This document shows positions 8,627-15,106 of a stretch of 64,000 nucleotides of DNA, in pieces (the first letter of the stretch is position 1; the number at the start of each line of letters is the position of its first letter). The position numbers and the translations under genes are program-made. The stretch spans positions 62,001-126,000 of the forward strand of contig NZ_FPJO01000016.1 of assembly GCF_900119365.1 (NCBI RefSeq), read 5' to 3'. The notes under the pieces were generated by a model. That model was given only the letters and a program-made list of their open reading frames with translations, was not told the DNA's origin and made no database searches. The DNA is from Streptomyces atratus (GTDB taxonomy: Bacteria; Actinomycetota; Actinomycetes; Streptomycetales; Streptomycetaceae).

Positions 8627-9219
8627 GGTCTGTCCGTCCGGCGGCTCGCGGCCGGTGTCACCACCACGTCCACGGGGTGGTCGTGCGGTTCCTCCGGGAC
8701 CCGCGCGACCACCTCGTCGTCGTACAGCAGGACGATCAGTGCGGGATGGGCCCCGGCCGCGGCGAGCCGGGCCAGCACCCGGTCGTAGCTGCCGCCGCCA
8801 CGGCCGAGCCGCATCCCGCGCCCGTCGACCGCGAGGCCCGGCAGCAGCACCGCGTCGGCCTCCAGGACCGCTTCGGGGCCGAGCCGCGCGCCGTCCGGCT
8901 CCAGCAGTCCGCGGCCGGCCCGGACGAGACGGTCCGCCCCCTCGTACGGCGCCCAGTCCAGATCGTTGTCCGCGAGGAGCACCGGCAGCAGCACCCGCAC
9001 GCCCCGGGCGCGCAGGGCCTCCAGCAGTACCCGGGTGCCCGGCTCGCTGCCCACCGAGACGTAGGCGGCGACGGTACGGGCTCCGGACAACTCCGGGAGA
9101 TCCAGTGCGCCCCGGGACAGAACCACCGCGGCGTTTTCCGCGTCTTCCTTGGTCAGAAGGCGCCGTGCGGCCAGCAGTTCACGTCGGAGCAGTGCCTTTC
9201 GGGACATCTCTGTGCTCAA
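8623..9219 (-). CDS. 5-formyltetrahydrofolate cyclo-ligase
   Basis: 198 aa from TTG 9219, which has a GAGG about 7 bp upstream; ATG 9240 would add seven residues and cannot be excluded. Family motifs are the basic N-terminus SRKALLRRELLAARR, ARTVAAYVSVGSEPGT, and the substrate/ATP loop GMRLGRGGGSYDRVLARL. It converts 5-formyl-THF to methenyl-THF using ATP, in folate one-carbon salvage. It is convergent with the acylase gene (stop codons overlap) and divergent from galU. Confidence 0.92.
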   Translation of the reverse strand: MSTEMSRKALLRRELLAARRLLTKEDAENAAVVLSRGALDLPELSGARTVAAYVSVGSEPGTRVLLEALRARGVRVLLPVLLADNDLDWAPYEGADRLVRAGRGLLEPDGARLGPEAVLEADAVLLPGLAVDGRGMRLGRGGGSYDRVLARLAAAGAHPALIVLLYDDEVVARVPEEPHDHPVDVVVTPAASRRTDRP

Positions 9220-9312
9220 CGGGCACCTCGGATCTCTCATATGTGCGTATAGGCGTACAAAGTTAACCGGAGCCTCATCTTCCTCACATACGCACCGGTT
9301 ATGGTTCTGCGC

Positions 9313-10215
9313 ATGACTCAGTCGCACCCCAGGATCAGCAAGGCTGTCATCCCGGCCGCGGGGCTCGGTACCCGCTTCCTGCCGGCCACCAAAGCCACTC
9401 CCAAGGAGATGCTGCCTGTGGTCGACAAGCCCGCGATCCAGTACGTCGTCGAGGAAGCGGTGACCGCCGGCCTCTCCGACGTACTGATGATCACCGGGCG
9501 GAACAAGCGTCCGCTGGAGGACCACTTCGACCGCAATTACGAGCTGGAGTCCGCGCTCACCCGCAAGGGAGACGCCGCACGGCTCAAGAAGGTCCAGGAG
9601 TCGAGCGACCTGGCCACCATGCACTACGTCCGGCAGGGCGACCCGCGCGGCCTCGGCCACGCCGTGCTGTGCGCCGCGCCGCACGTCGGCGACCAGCCGT
9701 TCGCGGTCCTCCTCGGCGACGACCTGATCGACCCGCGCGACCCGCTGCTCGCCCGCATGGTCGAGATCCAGGAGCGCGAGGGCGGCAGCGTCATCGCGCT
9801 GATGGAGGTCGCGCCGGAGCAGATCCACCAGTACGGCTGCGCGGCCGTCGAGCCCACCGCCGAGGGCGATGTGGTGCGCATCACCGGCCTCGTCGAGAAG
9901 CCCGAAGCGGGCGAGGCGCCCAGCAACCTCGCCATCATCGGCCGCTACGTCCTGGACCCCGCCGTCTTCGACATACTGCGCAGGACCGAACCGGGCCGCG
10001 GCGGCGAGATCCAGCTCACCGACGCGCTCCAGATCCTCGCCGAGGACGAGAAGACCGGCGGCCCCGTGCACGGTGTCGTCTTCAAGGGCCGCCGCTATGA
10101 CACCGGTGACCGGAGCGATTACCTCCGTGCCATTGTCAGACTCGCGTGCGAACGTGAAGACCTGGGCCCGGACTTCAAGACCTGGCTCCGCAGTTACGTC
10201 ACCGAGGAGATGTAG
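9313..10215 (+). CDS. galU: UTP--glucose-1-phosphate uridylyltransferase
   Basis: 300 aa from ATG 9313; an in-frame ATG at 9301 would add four residues, and neither has a clear ribosome site. The nucleotidyltransferase loop is intact (AVIPAAGLGTRFLPATKATP, then KEMLPVVDKPAIQYVVEEA), with LGDDLI (metal-binding Asp) and GLVEKPEAGEAPSNL further on. It makes UDP-glucose for cell-envelope and storage glycans. It is the first gene of a co-directional block with glp, moaC, mogA, a GNAT gene and sepX; glp follows after only 4 bp. Confidence 0.95.
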   Translation: MTQSHPRISKAVIPAAGLGTRFLPATKATPKEMLPVVDKPAIQYVVEEAVTAGLSDVLMITGRNKRPLEDHFDRNYELESALTRKGDAARLKKVQESSDLATMHYVRQGDPRGLGHAVLCAAPHVGDQPFAVLLGDDLIDPRDPLLARMVEIQEREGGSVIALMEVAPEQIHQYGCAAVEPTAEGDVVRITGLVEKPEAGEAPSNLAIIGRYVLDPAVFDILRRTEPGRGGEIQLTDALQILAEDEKTGGPVHGVVFKGRRYDTGDRSDYLRAIVRLACEREDLGPDFKTWLRSYVTEEM

Positions 10216-10219
10216 CACT

Positions 10220-11530
10220 TTGAGCAGCACGATGTGGTCGGTGGACGAGCACCTGGCAGACATTCTCGAAGCGGTGCGCCCGCTCGAACCCATCGAGCTG
10301 CAACTGCACGATGCCCAGGGCTGCGTCCTGGTCGAGGACGTCATGGTGGAGATCGCCCTGCCGCCCTTCGACAACAGCTCGATGGACGGGTACGCGGTCC
10401 GCGTCGCCGACATCGAGGGCGCCGACGAGGAGTTCCCCGCGGTGCTCACGGTCATCGGTGACGTCGCGGCGGGCAGCGACGGCCTGCCCGGCGACCGGGC
10501 CGTCGGCCCCGGCGAGGCCGCCCGGATCATGACCGGTGCCCCGCTGCCGGCCGGCGCCGAGGCCGTGGTCCCGGTCGAGTGGACCGACGGCGGCACGGGT
10601 GGCGGCCCCGCCGACACCATGCGCTCCCTGAGCGACGCCCCGGAAGGGGCGGGCGGCGAGGTCCGGGTGCACCGCCCCGTCGAGGCCCGCGCCCATGTCC
10701 GGGCCCGCGGCAGCGACGTCAAGCCGGGCGATCTGGCGCTGAGCGCGGGATCGGTCGTCGGCCCGCCGCAGATCGGCCTGCTCGCAGCGATCGGCCGCTC
10801 GACGGTGAAGGTGCGGCCCCGGCCGCGTGTCGTCGTCATCTCCACCGGCAGCGAACTGGTCCAGCCCGGCGAGGAACTGACCGGCGGCCGGATCTACGAC
10901 TCGAACAGCTTCGCGCTCACGGCCGCGGCCAAGGACGCCGGAGCGATCGCCTACCGCGTCGGCGCCGTCACCGACGACGCCGACACGCTCCGCGCCACGA
11001 TCGAGGACCAGCTGATCCGCGCCGACATCGTCGTCACCACCGGAGGCGTCAGCGTCGGCGCGTACGACGTCGTCAAGGAAGCCCTCTCCTCGGTGGGCGA
11101 CGAGGACGAGCCGGGCAGCGGCATCGACTTCCGCAGGCTCGCCATGCAGCCGGGCAAGCCGCAGGGCTTCGGCTCGATCGGCCCCGACCACACACCGCTG
11201 CTGGCCCTGCCGGGCAACCCCGTCTCCTCGTACATCTCCTTCGAGCTGTTCGTACGGCCCGTGATCCGCGCCCTGATGGGGCTGCCGGACGTGAACCGCC
11301 CCACCGTCCAAGCCGTGCTGGACACCGACAAGGCACTCACCTCGCCATCCGGCAGACGCCAGTTCCTGCGCGGTACGTACGACGCGGAGGCCGGCACGGT
11401 CACCCCCGTCGGCGGCGCCGGATCGCATCTGATCGGCGCACTCGCGCGGGCGGACGCGCTGATCGTGCTGCCCGAGGACGTCACTTCCGCCGAGCCCGGC
11501 ACGGACACCGAGGTGATCCTGCTCCGCTGA
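10220..11530 (+). CDS. glp: gephyrin-like molybdotransferase Glp (MoeA homologue)
   Basis: 436 aa from TTG 10220 (GAGGAG about 10 bp upstream, inside the end of galU); ATG 10232 is the alternative. MoeA domain order: N-terminal MoeA domains with PPFDNSSMDGYAVR, a MogA-like MPT-binding domain with GGRIYDSNSFALTAAA and VVTTGGVSVGAYD, then ALPGNPVSSYISFELFVRP and the C-terminal beta domain. MoeA inserts molybdate into molybdopterin. Homologues in Corynebacterium (Glp) bind SepF and the membrane receptor GlpR at the divisome. Because the GlpR/SepX gene is five genes downstream, this copy is a good candidate for a divisome role, possibly besides Moco synthesis. Confidence 0.88.
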   Translation: MSSTMWSVDEHLADILEAVRPLEPIELQLHDAQGCVLVEDVMVEIALPPFDNSSMDGYAVRVADIEGADEEFPAVLTVIGDVAAGSDGLPGDRAVGPGEAARIMTGAPLPAGAEAVVPVEWTDGGTGGGPADTMRSLSDAPEGAGGEVRVHRPVEARAHVRARGSDVKPGDLALSAGSVVGPPQIGLLAAIGRSTVKVRPRPRVVVISTGSELVQPGEELTGGRIYDSNSFALTAAAKDAGAIAYRVGAVTDDADTLRATIEDQLIRADIVVTTGGVSVGAYDVVKEALSSVGDEDEPGSGIDFRRLAMQPGKPQGFGSIGPDHTPLLALPGNPVSSYISFELFVRPVIRALMGLPDVNRPTVQAVLDTDKALTSPSGRRQFLRGTYDAEAGTVTPVGGAGSHLIGALARADALIVLPEDVTSAEPGTDTEVILLR

Positions 11531-11653
11531 TTCCCGGACGGTGGCGGTACGGTGTCTGGCGCTGTGCCTTCCCGGGGACACCCCCGGGCCCCCGGCCCGC
11601 ACCCCGGTGCGGGCCGAGCGGGCAACCGGCGCCCTACCGCGAGGCGGAGTTAG

Positions 11654-12154
11654 TTGAGTACGGAGAACAGGCTGACGCACATCGACGAGGCGGGCGCGGC
11701 CCGCATGGTCGACGTCTCGGAGAAGGACGTCACCGCGCGGGTGGCCCGGGCCGGCGGCCGGGTCCTCGTCTCGCCGCGCGTCGTCGAGCTGCTCCGTGGC
11801 GAGGGAGTCCCCAAGGGCGACGCCCTCGCGACCGCCCGGATCGCCGGGATCATGGGTGCCAAGCGCACCCCCGACCTGATCCCGCTCTGCCACCCGCTGG
11901 CCGTCTCCGGCGTCGAGGTCGACCTGAGCGTCACCGACGACGCGGTGGAGATCACGGCCACCGTGAAGACCACGGACCGCACGGGCGTCGAGATGGAGGC
12001 CCTGACCGCGGTCTCCGTCGCCGCGCTCACCGTGATCGACATGGTCAAGGCGGTCGACAAGGCGGCGGTCATCACCGACGTACGGGTCGAGTCGAAGTCG
12101 GGCGGCAAGTCCGGCGACTACCGGCGCACCGGGGCCGACGGAGCGGACACATGA
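11654..12154 (+). CDS. moaC: cyclic pyranopterin monophosphate synthase MoaC
   Basis: 166 aa from a TTG start (GGCGGAG upstream). Contains the MoaC core: THIDEAGAARMVDVSEKDVT, KGDALATARIAGIMGAKRT, DLIPLCHPL and VKTTDRTGVEMEALTAVSVA with the catalytic Lys/Asp environment VIDMVKAVDKAAVI. It rearranges the MoaA product to cPMP, the first molybdopterin intermediate. It is translationally coupled to mogA by an ATGA overlap. The 123-bp gap from glp holds only a weak GC-rich inverted repeat. Confidence 0.94.
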   Translation: MSTENRLTHIDEAGAARMVDVSEKDVTARVARAGGRVLVSPRVVELLRGEGVPKGDALATARIAGIMGAKRTPDLIPLCHPLAVSGVEVDLSVTDDAVEITATVKTTDRTGVEMEALTAVSVAALTVIDMVKAVDKAAVITDVRVESKSGGKSGDYRRTGADGADT

Positions 12155-12675
12155 CGGCGCCCGGGGCATCACCGGCCCCGTCCCCCTACCGTGCCCTGGT
12201 CGTCACCGCCTCCAACCGCGCCTCGGCCGGCGTCTACGCCGACAGGGGCGGCCCCCTGATCTCCGAGGCGCTCACGCAGCTCGGCTTCGCCGTCGACGGC
12301 CCGCAGGTCGTGCCCGACGGCGACCCCGTCGAACAGGCCCTGCGCGCCGGAGCGGCCGCCGGGTACGACGTCATCGTCACGACCGGCGGTACGGGCATCT
12401 CGCCCACCGACCGCACGCCCGAGGCCACCCGCCGCGTCCTGGACCGCGAGATCCCCGGCATCCCGGAGGCGATCCGCGCCGAGGGCCGCGACAAGGTCCC
12501 CACCGCCGCGCTCTCCAGGGGCCTCGCGGGCGTCGCGGGCCGCACCCTCATCGTGAACCTGCCGGGCTCCACCGGCGGGGTGCGCGACGGACTCGCCGTC
12601 CTCGCCCGTCTCCTGGTGCACGCCGTCGACCAGTTGCGCGGCGGCGATCACCCCCGACCGGGGAGCCCGAGCTGA
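12151..12675 (+). CDS. molybdopterin adenylyltransferase MogA/MoaB
   Basis: 174 aa, start ATG overlapping the moaC stop. Motifs: RALVVTASNRASAGVYADRG, IVTTGGTGISPTDRTPEATR (molybdopterin-binding loop) and LIVNLPGSTGGVRDGLAVL. It adenylates molybdopterin before molybdate insertion. Gene order moaC-mogA with a shared ATGA argues for coupled synthesis in one operon. Confidence 0.92.
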   Translation: MTAPGASPAPSPYRALVVTASNRASAGVYADRGGPLISEALTQLGFAVDGPQVVPDGDPVEQALRAGAAAGYDVIVTTGGTGISPTDRTPEATRRVLDREIPGIPEAIRAEGRDKVPTAALSRGLAGVAGRTLIVNLPGSTGGVRDGLAVLARLLVHAVDQLRGGDHPRPGSPS

Positions 12676-12692
12676 ACGTCTCGACCTGGCCG

Positions 12693-13304
12693 GTGGTCCT
12701 CAGCGACGGCGAGATCGTGCTCCGGCCGATCAAACTGCGCGACCAGCGCATGTGGCGCGAGGTCAACCGGCGCAACCGCGACTGGCTGCGCCCCTGGGAG
12801 GCGACCGTGCCGCCGCCCGCCCCGGGCGGACCGGTGGCCCAGCGCCCCACGTACCGTCAGATGATCCGCCATCTGCGCGTCGAGGCCAACGCGGGCCGGA
12901 TACTGCCCTTCGCCATCGAGTACGAGGGCCGGCTGGTCGGTCAACTGACGGTCGCCGGGATCACCTGGGGCTCGATGTGCTCGGGCCATGTCGGCTACTG
13001 GGTCGACCAGGAGGTGGCCGGCCGGGGCGTGATGCCGACCGCGGTCGCGCTCGCCGTCGACCACTGCTTCCGCACGGTCGGACTGCACCGCATCGAGGTG
13101 TGCATTCGGCCGGAGAACGGGCCCAGCAGAAGGGTCGTGGAGAAACTGGGATTCCGTGAGGAAGGTCTGCGCCCGCGCTATCTCCACATCGACGGTGCCT
13201 GGCGGGACCACCTCATCTATGCGCTCACCGCGGAGGAAGTACCCGACGGACTGCTCCGGCGCTGGCACCGGTCACGACCCGGAACACCACGGGAAATAAA
13301 ATAA
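12693..13304 (+). CDS. GNAT acetyltransferase, RimJ-like
   Basis: 203 aa from GTG 12693. A CTG at 12672, overlapping the mogA stop and preceded by GGGGAG, could be the real start and would add seven residues (LNVSTWP). RimJ/RimL features: LRPIKLRDQRMWREVNRRN, VGYWVDQEVAGRGVMPTAVAL (acetyl-CoA loop), LHRIEVCIRPENGPSRRVVEKLGF. It probably acetylates a protein N-terminus or a small amine; the target is unknown. It belongs to the galU-sepX block. Confidence 0.88.
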   Translation: MVLSDGEIVLRPIKLRDQRMWREVNRRNRDWLRPWEATVPPPAPGGPVAQRPTYRQMIRHLRVEANAGRILPFAIEYEGRLVGQLTVAGITWGSMCSGHVGYWVDQEVAGRGVMPTAVALAVDHCFRTVGLHRIEVCIRPENGPSRRVVEKLGFREEGLRPRYLHIDGAWRDHLIYALTAEEVPDGLLRRWHRSRPGTPREIK

Positions 13305-13462
13305 GTGTTCGATATTGATCGGCGGTTGACCGATGTCGCACACACAAACACCCATGGCTGATCTGAACAATCACAAAAAAAGTCCGTGATATCAGCCGGA
13401 TCGTGCGACACACCGGGCCAATTGGCGGATGCCCCCGCGCAAACCCCTCTACGGTGTGAGAC

Positions 13463-14611
13463 GTGAGCAGCAGCGGCCTCATCTATGCAGTCATCGTCGG
13501 GGCCTGGGCCGCCTACTTGGTGCCGATGTGGCTCCGCAGGCAGGACGAGCTCAACGAAGCCCGTCCGACGGAACGCTTCAGCACCGCCATCCGGCTGCTG
13601 TCCGGACGGGCGGCGATGGAGCGCCGGTACGCCAAGGACCTGCGGGAGCGCATCGGCGAGGAGGCGGAGCCCGACGGGGACCCGGACGTCGACACGGACC
13701 GATTGGATTCCGTGGACGTCCGGGCCTTCGCCGCGCCCGACGCGCACACCGAAGCCCGGGTGCACGACCCGGCGCGCGCGCCCGAGGAGCGCCCCGAAGC
13801 GGCAGAGGCGAAGACACAGGCAAAGTCCCGGGCAAAGGCACCGGCTTCCGCGCGGCGCGCACGCCAGCGCCCCGGCGGAACGGACGCCGAGCGCGTCCGG
13901 CGGGCCCAGCGCCTGCAGGTCCTCGCGCGCCGTCGGCGCACCACCGTCGTCCTCTTCCTGGCCTTCACCCTCGGCGCGGTCGTCGCGGCGGTCGGCGGCC
14001 TCCACTTCCTCTGGGCGCCCGCGGTTCCGGCCGTGCTGCTGAGCACGTACATCGTGCATCTGCGGGCCCAGGAGCGGCGCCGGTTCGCCTTCACCATGGA
14101 CCGGCGCCGGGCCGAGGTGGCGGCGCAGCATCTGCGCGAGAGCCGCACCCGCAGGCACCAGCCGGCCGCGGCGGCCCCCGCCGAGCCCGACGAGGAGCCC
14201 GAAGCGCGCCACCCCGAGCCGGAGCCCGCGCCCGCCGTCTCCCCGCAGGAGGCCGGCCGCCGTGCCCTGGTCGAGCAGACGGACCACGCGGAGTGGGTCG
14301 ACCAGCAGCGTGAGCGCGGCCGGGTCCAGGGCGACAGCTGGGAGCCGGTCCCGGTCCCGCTGCCCACCTACGTCACCGCCCCGGTCGCCCCGCGCGCCAC
14401 GGGCGGCGTCGAGGTCGGCAACCCGGAGACCTGGAGCGCGGCCCGCTCCAGCGTCGCCGAGCCCACCGGCACCTCGCACCCCGTCGTGCCCGCGGTCGAC
14501 CCGGCACCGCGCCAGCGCACCAACCAGTCCCGCCGCAGCCGCGACCGGGGCCGGACCCCGCTCTTCGACCAGTACGAGGACGGGGAGCGCCCCAGAGCCG
14601 CCAATGAGTGA
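13463..14611 (+). CDS. sepX: divisome membrane protein SepX/GlpR
   Basis: 382 aa from GTG 13463. The N-terminus MSSSGLIYAVIVGAWAAYLV is a membrane segment followed by PMWLRRQDELNEARPTERFS, the conserved start of actinobacterial SepX/GlpR. An Ala/Glu-rich linker (about 85-140), two further membrane segments (about 152-190, VVLFLAFTLGAVVAAVGGL and LWAPAVPAVLLSTYIV) and a long disordered Pro/Ala/Glu tail follow. SepX is needed for hyphal septation and sporulation in Streptomyces venezuelae, and its corynebacterial homologue GlpR is the receptor for Glp. A 158-bp upstream gap, AT-rich for this genome (a run of seven A near 13375), probably holds its own promoter. Confidence 0.88.
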   Translation: MSSSGLIYAVIVGAWAAYLVPMWLRRQDELNEARPTERFSTAIRLLSGRAAMERRYAKDLRERIGEEAEPDGDPDVDTDRLDSVDVRAFAAPDAHTEARVHDPARAPEERPEAAEAKTQAKSRAKAPASARRARQRPGGTDAERVRRAQRLQVLARRRRTTVVLFLAFTLGAVVAAVGGLHFLWAPAVPAVLLSTYIVHLRAQERRRFAFTMDRRRAEVAAQHLRESRTRRHQPAAAAPAEPDEEPEARHPEPEPAPAVSPQEAGRRALVEQTDHAEWVDQQRERGRVQGDSWEPVPVPLPTYVTAPVAPRATGGVEVGNPETWSAARSSVAEPTGTSHPVVPAVDPAPRQRTNQSRRSRDRGRTPLFDQYEDGERPRAANE

Positions 14612-14669
14612 GCCCGCTCCGGGTCCACTGCCCCGCCGTCTCGGCTGACCAGCACGGACCGGATTTCCG

Positions 14670-14694
14670 AGCACCCCGTTCGGGGTGCTAGAGT
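14670..14694 (+). promoter_or_regulatory. hairpin plus putative -10 box before tRNA-Ala
   Basis: AGCACCCCG-TT-CGGGGTGCT is a perfect 9-bp inverted repeat just after sepX, and its last base begins TAGAGT, a good -10 hexamer 15 bp before the tRNA. The element may end the sepX transcript and also lie within the tRNA promoter. Confidence 0.5.
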
Positions 14695-14708
14695 TTCACT
14701 CGTTGCAA

Positions 14709-14782
14709 GGGCCTGTGGCGCAGTCTGGTAGCGCACCTCGTTCGCATCGAGGGGGTCTGGGGTTCAAATCCCCACAGGTCCA
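14709..14782 (+). tRNA. tRNA-Ala (anticodon CGC)
   Basis: 74-nt cloverleaf: acceptor GGGCCTG pairs with CAGGTCC (one G-T), D stem GCGC/GCGC, anticodon stem CCTCG/CGAGG with loop TTCGCAT (anticodon CGC, reads GCG), T stem TGGGG/CCCCA with loop TTCAAAT, discriminator A. The 3' CCA is not encoded (the genome continues CCG). A terminator hairpin follows. Confidence 0.95.
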
Positions 14783-14790
14783 CCGCACAC

Positions 14791-14832
14791 ACAGAGATCC
14801 CGTCCGATCGAAAGATCGGGCGGGATCTCTGT
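14791..14832 (+). terminator. terminator after tRNA-Ala
   Basis: Long inverted repeat ACAGAGATCCCG...CGGGATCTCTGT with an inner CCGATC/GATCGG stem and GAAA loop, starting 9 bp after the tRNA. Confidence 0.85.
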
Positions 14833-14852
14833 CGTTCACGGATGCGCCGGCG

Positions 14853-14894
14853 ACACCGCAGGGGACCGGCGGTGTCGCCGGTCCCCTGCGGTGT
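14853..14894 (-). terminator. terminator of lanthipeptide operon
   Basis: An 18-bp perfect inverted repeat (arm ACACCGCAGGGGACCGGC) with a 6-nt loop lies 10 bp after the precursor stop codon on the minus strand. Confidence 0.85.
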
Positions 14895-14904
14895 GTACGG
14901 GCTG

Positions 14905-15030
14905 TCAGCAGCCGCTGGTCGTCCAGCGGCAGGCGGTGATCAGCGCAGCGGCGTGCTCCTCGCCGCGGGCGTCCTCGGTGCGGAGGTCCTCGGGCAGGAG
15001 CTGCAGGGCGTCGATGTCGTGCTCCATCAT
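14905..15030 (-). CDS. lanA: class IV lanthipeptide precursor peptide
   Basis: 41 codons (40 from a second ATG at 15027), with GAAGGAGA just upstream. The acidic leader carries IDALQLLPE, the helical recognition motif seen in class III/IV leaders, and ends around ARGEEHAAAL. The C-terminal core ITACRWTTSGC has two Cys and four Ser/Thr, so two (methyl)lanthionine rings are possible: Thr32-Cys34 and one of Thr37/Thr38/Ser39 with Cys41. In that pattern the rings do not overlap. It lies 76 bp downstream of the LanL gene on the same strand and is followed by a very strong terminator. The mature structure and leader cleavage site are inferred. Confidence 0.88.
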   Translation of the reverse strand: MMEHDIDALQLLPEDLRTEDARGEEHAAALITACRWTTSGC

Positions 15031-15106
15031 TTCGGTCTCCTTCGGTGGGGAGGGGTGCCGGTCCGGGTGTGGAACGGCTGCCGGTGGCCGGTGGCCACCG
15101 GACGAC

